The position numbers were made by a program, and so were the translations under genes. A stretch of 64,000 bases of DNA from Saprospiraceae bacterium (GTDB taxonomy: Bacteria > Bacteroidota > Bacteroidia > Chitinophagales > Saprospiraceae): the NCBI GenBank assembly GCA_027488935.1, contig JAIYAP010000041.1:62001-126000 (forward strand), written 5' to 3'. The notes under the pieces were generated by a model. The model saw nothing but the letters and a program-made list of their open reading frames with translations, ran no database searches and had not been told where the DNA came from. Shown here piece by piece: positions 24,761 to 33,047 of the stretch. Position 1 is the first letter of the stretch, and the number at the start of each line of letters is the position of its first letter.

Positions 24761-25485
24761 AAATCAAAATTGGGGGTGAGACCATCTTTGCTGCGCGCAT
24801 AAAAATCGCTGATGTAGCGCACGGCGTCATCGGCATCGTCGGTAATATAGAACAAATCGAGGTCGCCGGCATGGATATTTTGGTGTTTTTCCAGCATTAC
24901 TTCCACGATCCAGTTACGCAAACCTTCCCAGAACTCCTTGCCAATCAACACAATCGGTACCTGCGTGATGGTTTTTGTTTGCACCAGCGTGAGCACTTCA
25001 AACAATTCATCGAGGGTGCCAAAACCGCCGGGCATGACGATAAAGCCTTGCGCGTATTTGACAAACATCACCTTGCGCACAAAAAAGTAGCGGTGCTTGA
25101 GGTTGAGCGCCGGAGCGATATACGGGTTGTGGCTGGTTTCGAACGGCAATTCAATGTTCAAGCCCACGGAAGTGCCTTCTTTCATCCAGGCGCCTTTGTT
25201 GCCCGCTTCCATGATGCCCGGACCGCCGCCGGTAATCACGCCAAAGCCTTCCTCGGTGAGCCGGGATGCGACCTGGGTGGCCAATTCATAGTAAAAAGTG
25301 CCCGGTTTGGTACGCGCCGAGCCAAAAATGGACACACAAGGCCCGATATTATTCAAAACTTCAAATCCGTCGACAAATTCGGCCATGACTTTGAACATCG
25401 TCCAGGCGTTCTCGCCGCGTATTTTTGTCCACTTTTTCATGGTTTGGCTTTCATGCTCTTGCTCCTCTTGCACGTTGTCTTTCAT
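24757..25485 (-). CDS. TIGR00730 / LOG family nucleotide phosphoribohydrolase
   Basis: 242 residues with a Rossmann-like fold. Signature motifs are GGGPGIMEAGNKGA near residue 85 and PGGFGTLDELFE near residue 152, the PGGxGTxxE motif of LOG-type lysine decarboxylase-like proteins. These hydrolyse cytokinin-type or purine nucleoside 5'-monophosphates to base and ribose phosphate. In bacteria they mostly act on AMP-like nucleotides. The first 25 residues (KDNVQEEQEHESQTMKKW) are an added acidic head, so a start at the Met near residue 15 is also possible. It is coupled to the aminotransferase gene downstream. Confidence 0.85.
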   Translation of the reverse strand: MKDNVQEEQEHESQTMKKWTKIRGENAWTMFKVMAEFVDGFEVLNNIGPCVSIFGSARTKPGTFYYELATQVASRLTEEGFGVITGGGPGIMEAGNKGAWMKEGTSVGLNIELPFETSHNPYIAPALNLKHRYFFVRKVMFVKYAQGFIVMPGGFGTLDELFEVLTLVQTKTITQVPIVLIGKEFWEGLRNWIVEVMLEKHQNIHAGDLDLFYITDDADDAVRYISDFYARSKDGLTPNFDL

Positions 25486-25524
25486 AGTGTTGTGTATTTA
25501 CTTTGTTTAAATATAAATTTATCC

Positions 25525-27945
25525 TTACAGCCGCACCCGCAACAATTGTCCGAGGCGTTCGTAGGCAACTTTCCAATCGTCGTTGGCAAATACCCATTGG
25601 CCTTTCCGCAAGCCTTTGGTGAGCAAATAAAATTCGTTTTGACTGCGCCAAATCGCGGGTTTCAGGCCCATTTGGTCCACAATCGTGAGTACTTCATTCA
25701 GCCATTTCACCCGTTGCACCGAGGATTCATCGAGTTCAATTTTTTTGATTTCCCGCATAATCCGCTCGCCAATGGCATGTCGCACCGATTCAATATCGCC
25801 AAATTTTACGTTCCAACGGCTGATATCGGCCGAAATACGCCGCAAATTACGCGGATCATTGGTCGTTTCTCCGTCAAAAAAGTGCAATAAATCGGCATTC
25901 AGCACATACGCCGCAATGTTGCGCCAGGTATCCGGCAGGGTCAGTCCGGCTTCCTGTAATCCCGTCATCAACTGATAGTTATCGTTGAATACGTTGCGGA
26001 AATTGGCATCGGCCAGCGATAAACTGTGCTCGGTGATGGCCGAGATGATTTTGATTTTTTCATCGGCAAACAACGACGAGATGGTAAATTTCTCCGGACC
26101 AAAATATTCCTGCAAAATACCGATCACCTCGCCCAATTGCGCCTGCCGGAACGCTTTGTTGGTGCGTTCGTACATCGAATCGAAGGTGGTGCGGTTCATA
26201 TTGGCCGTCAAATTGCCAATAATATGCTGCTGCCCTAAGTAAATCACGGCAAAACAATAGGTTTTTTGCGCATGGCTCAGGCGCGAGCGGATGGCTAAGC
26301 GCGATACCGCAAATTGCACGGTGCCAGCCTCAATTTTTTCAAAAACCTCCACTTCAGCAGTATAATTGAACAAATCCAGGTCTTCCGGATTTTCCTCAAA
26401 CAAGGACGATACCGCAAAGTGCATCGCCACACGATCGAGGGTAACCCGCGTGGGCACCACATTTTGCAAAAAACTCGCCGCGCCGTTGTCCAACACATTA
26501 CTCGGGGCTTCGGCGAGTCGGCGGGTAAAGTCATTGTGCAAACTCCGGCCCGACACATCCTGCACATAATCCATGGCGCGCAGGGCATATTGCAGGATTT
26601 GGTTGGTTTCGAGGCCCGAAATTTCGTCAAAAAACCAGCCGCAGCTCGTGTACATGAGGATGGAGTGCCGTTGCATTTCGAGCAAACGCAATACCAACAC
26701 TTCTTCCAGGCTGCTCAGGGTGCGGCGGCAGTGTTTTTCTAAAAAGCGCTTCACCGACTCATCCGAGCGGTCGAGCATCAGTTCGATATAATCGTTGCGT
26801 GCCGCCCAGGGGTCGCGCAAAAACCGCTGACCTTCCCGTTCAAACAAAGGGCCGGTCTGGTCGCGCAGCCAGTCGAGGGTATCGCGCAGGGGTTTGCGCC
26901 AGCGCTGGTGCCAGCCCGAGTTGCCGCCCGTGTTGCATCCGCAGTTGCTGCGCCAGCGTTCGACGCCATGCACACAGCTCCAGGAGGAGTTTTCGTGAAT
27001 TTGCGCCTCCCATTGGGGTGGAAACAGTTCTAAAAACTGGCCATAATTGGTGATTTGGGCATCGCTGCCGCTGTCTATTTGGAGCAGGCAGTCGGCTAAG
27101 GCCATTTCGCCCAATCGGTGGTGGTGGCCATAACTTTCGCCATCGGTCGCGATGTGCGAAAGTTCGGGGGTGTCGTCGTTGGAAAAAACGCTCAACATGC
27201 GGTTGGCAAAGTTTTTACCACTGTTGAGCAGGCCATTAAAAGCCACTTCCTGCGCGATGCCGCCGTTGTAAAAAAACAGGGCAATGCGGCGGCCGCTGGG
27301 CAACTGACACCAATACGGATTGCGGGTGTCGATGGACTCCGCATTAACGTCTTTCCAGGCCGTGGCCATCGTACCGCCCATTTTCCGCACGGCTTTTGCC
27401 TGGCGCGGGGCCAATACGGTATATAAAATGCCATGTGCGGCGAGTACTTCGAGGGTTTCGGTATCTACGGCAGTTTCAGCGAGCCAGATGCCTTCCGGGG
27501 CGCGTTTGAACCGAAATTCAAAATCTCGGATGCCCCATACCACCTGCGTTACCTTGTCGCGGTAATTGCAAAGCGGCAAAATCAAATGGCTGTGTACCTG
27601 CGCCATGGCCGAACCGTGGCCGCCAAACAATTCCTGGCTGCGTTGGTCGGCGCGCAAGATCAAATTATAGGCCTCGGGGTCCATTTCTTCGAGCCAGGTA
27701 AGCAAAGTAGGCCCGATATTGAAAGAAATGCGGCTATAATTGTTGCGAATTTTGTTGATCCAGCCCTGATCATCGAGGATACGGGCAGCAGCATTGGGCG
27801 CATAACATTCAAAGTTGATGCGCGAATTCCAATCGTGAAAAGGACGGGCACTTTCTTGTTGTTCCACGATTTCCAGCCAGGCGTTCTCGCGTGGAGGCTG
27901 GTAAAAGTGGCCGTGGATACAAACGTACTTATTTTTGCGTGGCAT
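25525..27945 (-). CDS. Glycoside hydrolase family 57-like protein with DUF3536
   Basis: The track ORF starts at 28173 inside alaS on the other strand. The Met at 27945 (MPRKNKYVCIHGHFYQPPRENAW, 806 residues) is the proper start, since the GH57 motif HGHFYQPPRE follows at once. GH57 enzymes (alpha-amylase and branching type) use a Glu nucleophile and an Asp acid. Here PEGIWLAETAVD (Glu) and HIATDGESYGHHH (Asp) fit. The C-terminal half is the long helical DUF3536 region that accompanies this subfamily. The role is probably alpha-glucan (glycogen-type) metabolism, but the specificity is not known. It is divergent from alaS. Confidence 0.88.
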   Translation of the reverse strand: MPRKNKYVCIHGHFYQPPRENAWLEIVEQQESARPFHDWNSRINFECYAPNAAARILDDQGWINKIRNNYSRISFNIGPTLLTWLEEMDPEAYNLILRADQRSQELFGGHGSAMAQVHSHLILPLCNYRDKVTQVVWGIRDFEFRFKRAPEGIWLAETAVDTETLEVLAAHGILYTVLAPRQAKAVRKMGGTMATAWKDVNAESIDTRNPYWCQLPSGRRIALFFYNGGIAQEVAFNGLLNSGKNFANRMLSVFSNDDTPELSHIATDGESYGHHHRLGEMALADCLLQIDSGSDAQITNYGQFLELFPPQWEAQIHENSSWSCVHGVERWRSNCGCNTGGNSGWHQRWRKPLRDTLDWLRDQTGPLFEREGQRFLRDPWAARNDYIELMLDRSDESVKRFLEKHCRRTLSSLEEVLVLRLLEMQRHSILMYTSCGWFFDEISGLETNQILQYALRAMDYVQDVSGRSLHNDFTRRLAEAPSNVLDNGAASFLQNVVPTRVTLDRVAMHFAVSSLFEENPEDLDLFNYTAEVEVFEKIEAGTVQFAVSRLAIRSRLSHAQKTYCFAVIYLGQQHIIGNLTANMNRTTFDSMYERTNKAFRQAQLGEVIGILQEYFGPEKFTISSLFADEKIKIISAITEHSLSLADANFRNVFNDNYQLMTGLQEAGLTLPDTWRNIAAYVLNADLLHFFDGETTNDPRNLRRISADISRWNVKFGDIESVRHAIGERIMREIKKIELDESSVQRVKWLNEVLTIVDQMGLKPAIWRSQNEFYLLTKGLRKGQWVFANDDWKVAYERLGQLLRVRL

Positions 27946-28061
27946 GCGGCGAAGGTAGGGAACTCGGTGAAATGATGCAATTGGATTGCAAAAGTGCTGC
28001 CAACTTAACATTTGAAAAAGTTCAGGGTTCGTATTTGCATCTATTTTATCGGCGCAAACCC

Positions 28062-28069
28062 TACCTTTG
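28062..28069 (+). promoter_or_regulatory. -7 promoter box upstream of alaS
   Basis: TACCTTTG matches TAnnTTTG, 56 bp before the alaS ATG. The nearest TTTG upstream is 24 bp away, further than the ideal 19, so the -33 element is weak. Confidence 0.4.
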
Positions 28070-28124
28070 CGCTGCAAATTTCCACTTTTGTCTGTTTTAA
28101 GTAGTTCAATCATTTCATACCCGC

Positions 28125-30752
28125 ATGACATCTCGCGCAATACGCCAGCAATTTCTCGATTTTTTCGAATCAAAAGGCCATAAAATCATTCCTTCTGCGC
28201 CCATGGTGGCCAAAAGCGACCCCACGCTGATGTTTATCAACTCCGGCATGGCCCCTTTGAAAGATTTTTTTCTGGGCAACCAAACGCCCCCTGCCAAGCG
28301 GGTCGCCGATACCCAAAAATGTCTGCGGGTAAGCGGAAAACACAATGACCTGGAAGATGTAGGCTTCGATGGCTACCACCACACCATGTTTGAAATGCTG
28401 GGCAACTGGTCTTTTGGCGATTATTTTAAAAAAGATGCCTTAGCCTGGTCTTGGGAACTGCTCACGGAAGTGTATAAAATTCCGAAAGACCGCCTATATG
28501 TATCGGTGTTTCAAGGCGATGAAGCCCAGGGACTGCCTTTCGATCAGGAAGCGTTTGACACCTGGAAACAGTTTGTTGCGGAAGACCGAATTTTACCATT
28601 TGGCAAAAAAGAAAACTTCTGGGAAATGGGCGACCAGGGTCCTTGTGGTCCTTGCTCGGAAATACACGTCGACCTGCGCTCCGATGCCGATCGTGCCAAA
28701 GTAGACGGCCGCGATTTGGTCAATGCCGATGATCCGAACGTGATTGAGGTGTGGAACAACGTATTTATGCAGTTCAACCGCAAAGCCGATGGTTCCTTGG
28801 AGGAACTACCAGCCAAAAGTGTGGATACGGGCATGGGTTTCGAGCGTTTGTGCCGCGCGGTGCAAGGCGTTGCTTCCAATTATGATACCGATTTGTGGCG
28901 GCCATTGTTCGACTTTTTGGAAAACAGATCGGGCATCCGGTACACGGGCTCGTATGCGCGCGAGGCCAAAACCGATGTAGCCATGCGCGTCGTGGCCGAC
29001 CATTTGCGGGCAGTGAGTTTTGCCATTGCCGATGGTGAATTGCCTTCTTCGGGCGGTGCCGGGTATGTAATTCGCCGGATTTTGCGTCGTGCGGTGCGGT
29101 ATTACTACTCCTTTTTGAATTTAAAAGAGCCGGTTTTGTACCGGATGTGCCCGATTTTGGCCGAAGAGTTTGGGGATGTTTTCCCGGAATTGAAAGGGCA
29201 AATTGATTTTGTGGTAAAAGTTATTTTGGAAGAAGAAAAATCCTTCCTGCGCACCCTGGAGCAAGGCTTGAAACGCATTGACAACCTTGATTTGCAAGGA
29301 AATACTGTAAGTGGCGAGCAGGCATTTGAATTGTTGGACACCTTTGGTTTCCCCTACGATTTGACCAGTTTGCTGGCACGGGAAAAAGGCTGGGAAGTGG
29401 ATGAAGAAGGTTTCAAAGCCGCCTTGCAAGTACAAAAAGACCGCTCCCGCAAAGACGCCGCCAAGCAGGTAGGCGACTGGATGGTGCTCAGCGATGATCC
29501 TGATGTGGAATTTGTAGGCTACGATACCCTGGAAACCACCGGTTCGCATGTCGTAAAATACCGCACCGTGGCCGCAAAAGGTGCCAATCAGTACCAGATT
29601 GTGCTCAACCGCACCCCGTTTTACCCGGAAGGCGGCGGACAAGTGGGCGATACCGGCGTGATGTATTTTGGCTCCGAACACGTGCGTGTACTCGATACCA
29701 AAAAGGAAAATACCCTGGTGATGCACATCGTGGAAAACCTGCCCGAAAACATCGACCATGAAAATGTGCAATGTGTGGTGGATGCTGATAAACGCCACCT
29801 CACCGAGCGCAACCACTCGGCTACCCACTTGCTGCATGCCGCTTTGCGCCGCGTACTGGGCACCCACGTGCAACAAAAAGGTTCGTACCTGGATGACCAT
29901 ACTTTGCGTTTCGACTTTCAGCATTTCCAGAAAGTGACCGATGCAGAAATCCTTGAAATAGAACGGATTGTAAATGAAAAAATCCGCGAAAATATTGCTT
30001 TGGAAGAAGCGCGCAACCTGCCCATTGAGGAAGCCAAAAATTCGGGCGCAATGATGTTGTTTGGCGAAAAATACGGCGAAAGTGTGCGCATGATTACGTT
30101 CGATCCTGCCTACTCCCGCGAATTGTGCGGCGGATGCCATGTACAGCGCACCGGCCAAATCGGCTATTTTAAAATTACCGCAGAAGCCGCAGTGGCAGCA
30201 GGCGTTCGCCGCATTGAAGCGGCTACAGCGTTAGGTGCCGAACAGTACGTACAAGGCCTGGAAGACGAATTGGGCGCGATCAAAAACGTATTGAAAGCGC
30301 GCGATCTGCCCAAAGCGATCGGCGATTTGCAAGATGAAAACAAACGTTTGCAGAAAGAAATCGAACGCCTCGTGCAGGAACAGGCCAATGGCTTGCGGGA
30401 AGGCTTGCGGTCGCAATTTGAAACGGTGAATGGCATCGCATATTTAGCGGCCTTATTGCCGATTCAGGATGGAAACGCGATCAAAACCCTGGCCACCGAA
30501 CTGGAACGGGAAGTGGGCAACGCCGTGATTGCATTTGCTTCCGCCAGTGCCGATGGCAAATGCATGTTGACCGTAAAAATCAGCGATAACTTGGTAAAAT
30601 CCAACGGGTTGAATGCCGGAACCATCGTACGCGAACTGGCACAAAAATTCCTGAAAGGCGGCGGCGGCGGCCAACCGGGCTTTGCTACGGCGGGCGGGAC
30701 GGATGCCACACAATTGAAAGAGGCTTTGGATGCGGTGAAGGGGTATTTGTAG
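28125..30752 (+). CDS. alaS: Alanyl-tRNA synthetase
   Basis: 875 residues, the usual length. It charges tRNA-Ala with alanine in the cytoplasm. The class II catalytic domain starts MTSRAIRQQFLDFFESKGHKII and has motif 1 DPTLMFINSGM, the CLR/HNDLEDVGxxxxHHTMFEMLGNWSFGDYFK block and motif 3 in GAGYVIRRILRRAVR (seen here as GGAGYVIRR). The editing domain has the zinc-binding NHSATHLLHAALR and RELCGGCHVQRTG, which clear Ser- and Gly-tRNA-Ala. The C-terminal C-Ala domain ends with GGGGGQPGFATAGG, as in most bacteria. It is divergent from the GH57 gene and followed at about 100 bp by the Spy-like gene. Confidence 0.97.
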   Translation: MTSRAIRQQFLDFFESKGHKIIPSAPMVAKSDPTLMFINSGMAPLKDFFLGNQTPPAKRVADTQKCLRVSGKHNDLEDVGFDGYHHTMFEMLGNWSFGDYFKKDALAWSWELLTEVYKIPKDRLYVSVFQGDEAQGLPFDQEAFDTWKQFVAEDRILPFGKKENFWEMGDQGPCGPCSEIHVDLRSDADRAKVDGRDLVNADDPNVIEVWNNVFMQFNRKADGSLEELPAKSVDTGMGFERLCRAVQGVASNYDTDLWRPLFDFLENRSGIRYTGSYAREAKTDVAMRVVADHLRAVSFAIADGELPSSGGAGYVIRRILRRAVRYYYSFLNLKEPVLYRMCPILAEEFGDVFPELKGQIDFVVKVILEEEKSFLRTLEQGLKRIDNLDLQGNTVSGEQAFELLDTFGFPYDLTSLLAREKGWEVDEEGFKAALQVQKDRSRKDAAKQVGDWMVLSDDPDVEFVGYDTLETTGSHVVKYRTVAAKGANQYQIVLNRTPFYPEGGGQVGDTGVMYFGSEHVRVLDTKKENTLVMHIVENLPENIDHENVQCVVDADKRHLTERNHSATHLLHAALRRVLGTHVQQKGSYLDDHTLRFDFQHFQKVTDAEILEIERIVNEKIRENIALEEARNLPIEEAKNSGAMMLFGEKYGESVRMITFDPAYSRELCGGCHVQRTGQIGYFKITAEAAVAAGVRRIEAATALGAEQYVQGLEDELGAIKNVLKARDLPKAIGDLQDENKRLQKEIERLVQEQANGLREGLRSQFETVNGIAYLAALLPIQDGNAIKTLATELEREVGNAVIAFASASADGKCMLTVKISDNLVKSNGLNAGTIVRELAQKFLKGGGGGQPGFATAGGTDATQLKEALDAVKGYL

Positions 30753-30856
30753 CAGGCCGCCAATTGTGGAGAAAAAACGTTCCTGTTGTGGATGTAACTT
30801 TTCACCTGATTGGCAGTCCAATTACAAAGTTTTCACGCACACAAAACTATTTCAAC

Positions 30857-31354
30857 ATGCATAAGATCAAAATCATCTTCACGGCGCTGTTTTTAGCCCT
30901 TTTTAGCCTTTCTGGCACTGTATTACTTGCGCAAGATGGTCCTCCACCGAAAGGCGATAAAGGCCACCGTCCACCACCGCCCCCCGAATCACAGGCGCAA
31001 ATGGAAAAACGCGAGGCCGCCGAAACGGATGAAATGTCGAAGGAACTGAATCTTTCTCCCGAGCAAAAAGCCCAGATCAAAAAAATTGATCAGGATTTTA
31101 AAGCAAAAAGAAAGGTAGAAAAGAACGAACGCCGGGAAGCCCATGAGCAAGCGCGCGCAGAACGTGTCAAAGCCCATAAAGCCGTGATGACACCTGAACA
31201 ATCTGCCAAATACGACCAGGTGCTGGCAAAACGTGAGGCGAAACACAAGGAGAAAATGGACGCGCGCCAGAAGGAAAAATCGGCCAAAAAATCGGCCAAA
31301 AAGGCACAGAAAAAAGCGGCCAAAACCCCGGAACAGGACGGAAACAAGGATTAA
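30857..31354 (+). CDS. Spy/CpxP-like periplasmic protein
   Basis: I take the Met at 30857 (MHKIKIIFTALFLALFSL, 165 residues), which opens a signal peptide ending LLAQD. The upstream ATG at 30764 would put 31 unlikely residues before it. After a Pro-rich spacer (GDKGHRPPPPPESQ) comes a helical part with ELNLSPEQKAQIKKIDQDF and AVMTPEQSAKYDQVLAKREAKH. These are paired LSPEQ/LTPEQ motifs as in Spy/CpxP periplasmic chaperones. The C-terminus is a long Lys/Ala-rich tail (KEKSAKKSAKKAQKKAAK), which could bind polyanions. The role is probably envelope stress protection. The family call rests on the LTxxQ-type pattern. Confidence 0.7.
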   Translation: MHKIKIIFTALFLALFSLSGTVLLAQDGPPPKGDKGHRPPPPPESQAQMEKREAAETDEMSKELNLSPEQKAQIKKIDQDFKAKRKVEKNERREAHEQARAERVKAHKAVMTPEQSAKYDQVLAKREAKHKEKMDARQKEKSAKKSAKKAQKKAAKTPEQDGNKD

Positions 31355-31454
31355 TTGAATTTTTGGTTTGAATAAAAACATGCGTCTTCCCGAATTTTGG
31401 ATTATACCGAAATTCGGGATTTTTATTTATTATCACGAGTATCCAGCAAGCCCC

Positions 31455-31580
31455 CCGCCGCGCTTTGGTCTTTTGACCAAGCGCATGCAACGTTCGATGC
31501 TAATCAACTTATAATCAATTTGTTATAACGCTTAAGTTCTCTCGGGAGTTGCGCGTGGTCAAAAGACCAACGCGCGGCGG
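31455..31580 (+). repeat. 126-bp inverted-repeat element, copy 1
   Basis: Ends are near-perfect inverted repeats of about 31 bp: CCGCCGCGCTTTGGTCTTTTGACCAAGCGCA on the left and TGCGCGTGGTCAAAAGACCAACGCGCGGCGG on the right. Each end is itself a hairpin with stem GGTC-TTTT-GACC. The core (CTAATCAACTTATAATCAATTTGTTATAACG) is AT-rich and encodes nothing. It is the first of three copies of identical length. The next 70 bp (to 31650) are also repeated after copy 2. Confidence 0.9.
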
Positions 31581-31683
31581 CGGGGCTTTAGTGGTATAAA
31601 ACAAAGATTGAGCGCTGCGAGATACTAAGCGTTGTGGAAGAGCGGACTACACGCGGCAACCTCGTTTAATTCCAACAAATGCA

Positions 31684-31734
31684 TAAATTGTATTGACGGG
31701 GCGACTTTTTCAGTCACCCCGCCAATACAATTTA
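31684..31734 (-). other. 23-bp-stem RNA hairpin between convergent genes
   Basis: TAAATTGTATTGACGGGGCGACT, loop TTTTC, then AGTCACCCCGCCAATACAATTTA. On the plus strand two pairs are A-C/C-A mismatches, while in minus-strand RNA both become G-U pairs, so the minus strand folds without a mismatch. It could be a terminator of the minus-strand lipoprotein gene at 32058 or part of a small RNA. No U-run follows the stem. Confidence 0.5.
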
Positions 31735-31844
31735 CACGTTACCACAAATCCTTTCTCGTTGTAGTGTTTACCGCTGGTAACGATCTTCACGCGCTCGATG
31801 CTCAAACGCTGAGCGTGATCTTCGTTCTTCCCACGCTCAATTCC

Positions 31845-31970
31845 CCGCCGCGCTTTGGTCTTTTGACCAAGCGCATACAACGTACGACGCTAATCAATTT
31901 ATAATCAACTTTTTATAACGTTTAGCAGCGCACGGGAGTTGCGCGTGGTCAAAAGACCAACGCGCGGCGG
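31845..31970 (+). repeat. 126-bp inverted-repeat element, copy 2
   Basis: Same ends, same length and a nearly identical core to copy 1. The following 70 bp (31971-32040, GTGGTATAAAACAAAGATTGAGCG...) repeat 31581-31650 almost exactly. The duplicated block here is therefore 196 bp, placed 390 bp apart. The intergenic stretch 31355-32057 holds these copies and the hairpin but no gene. Confidence 0.9.
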
Positions 31971-32057
31971 CTGGGTTTTAGTGGTATAAAACAAAGATTG
32001 AGCGCTGCGAGATACCAAGCGTTGTGGAAGAGCGGACTACTCGCCACAGAAAACCCC

Positions 32058-32783
32058 TTAATCCAACTTTTTCAAGCGACCGGAGCCGGAAATGCTCTTC
32101 GTAATTTGTGGATTCCCTTTGTAAGAAACGTCGCCGCTACCACTGATGGTGGCTTGCAGGCTTTCACTCGCCCACAGTTGCACATTGCCACTACCACTTA
32201 CGGTTACTATAGCCGTCTTCGCTGGGCAATTGAGCGCAAAAACATCGCCGCTGCCGCTTACCACCGCATTCAATTGGTCGGCCGTACCGCTGAGCGTGAT
32301 GTCGCCTGAGCCACTTACGGTTGTCCTAATTTTGGTAAAATCGGCTTTGTACACCTTTAAATCACCACTACCAGCCACATCCAGGTCCAATTGAAGGCCC
32401 TTGATGGCATCCGGTACACTTACCTTGGCGCTGCCATTTACCGCAATATTATCCCAATTGGGCGCAGAAACCAAAATTTTCAGATTGTCGACATCATACA
32501 CATTGCGGTTGAAGAAGATTTTCAGCACGCCATTGTCTTCAATGGTTTCCAGGTAGGCGATGATGTTTTCTTCGCAAGTGACTTGTACCTTATACACCGA
32601 ATCGGTGCGTACTTCCACGGTGCCTGGTACATTCACTTCAAGGGCATGAAAGTTCTTTTCATCGCGGTTTTCAGTACTCAAATCGCCCGAACCCCGGGTG
32701 CCAAGCGGGTCACAAGCGGCAAAAAGCAAACAAAAGGAAGCGGCAGCCAATAGGCAGCGGGGGACAAATTGTTTCGTTGTCAT
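32058..32783 (-). CDS. DUF2807 (head GIN domain) lipoprotein
   Basis: 241 residues. MTTKQFVPRCLLAAASFCLLFAAC is a lipoprotein signal with Cys at residue 24. The rest is the DUF2807 right-handed beta-helix: repeated VSGSGD and similar steps (RTTVSGSGDITLSGTADQLNAVVSGSGDVFAL) and a GRLKKL end. Such GIN-domain proteins are common in Bacteroidota as surface or adhesin-like proteins, but no activity has been assigned to this domain. The body begins FHALEVNVPGTVEVRTDS, typical of the family's N-terminal part. It converges on the Spy-like gene across the 126-bp elements. A third copy of the element lies upstream of its start. Confidence 0.88.
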   Translation of the reverse strand: MTTKQFVPRCLLAAASFCLLFAACDPLGTRGSGDLSTENRDEKNFHALEVNVPGTVEVRTDSVYKVQVTCEENIIAYLETIEDNGVLKIFFNRNVYDVDNLKILVSAPNWDNIAVNGSAKVSVPDAIKGLQLDLDVAGSGDLKVYKADFTKIRTTVSGSGDITLSGTADQLNAVVSGSGDVFALNCPAKTAIVTVSGSGNVQLWASESLQATISGSGDVSYKGNPQITKSISGSGRLKKLD

Positions 32784-32856
32784 AGCTTAATCAGTCGTTG
32801 TTGTAAAAAATAGTGTTTTTGTTTTCAGAGGAACTTTCCAATCCACGCTCAATCCC

Positions 32857-32982
32857 CCGCCGCGCTTTGGTCTTTTGACCAAGCGCATACAACGTGCGAC
32901 GCTAATCAATTTACAATCAATTTGTTATAACGCTTAGCAGTGCACGGGAGTTGCGCGTGGTCAAAAGACCAACGCGCGGCGG
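32857..32982 (+). repeat. 126-bp inverted-repeat element, copy 3
   Basis: Same length and ends as copies 1 and 2, located between the start of the DUF2807 gene and the end of the STN surface-repeat gene. Like copy 2 it is preceded by CCACGCTCAAT. No flanking 70-bp block is present here, which fixes the element itself at 126 bp. Confidence 0.9.
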
Positions 32983-33047
32983 CGGGGCTTTGACTATCCT
33001 TACGACACGCACTTCCTGGTTTTACCCTGATTCGTTTTTACCTTTTT

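Noticed and set aside
24871-25890. Plus-strand ORF of 339 residues
   Set aside because: Antisense to the LOG gene and the 3' end of the GH57 gene, both with clear family motifs.
29121-30158. Minus-strand ORF of 345 residues
   Set aside because: Shadow of alaS, which has all synthetase and editing motifs.
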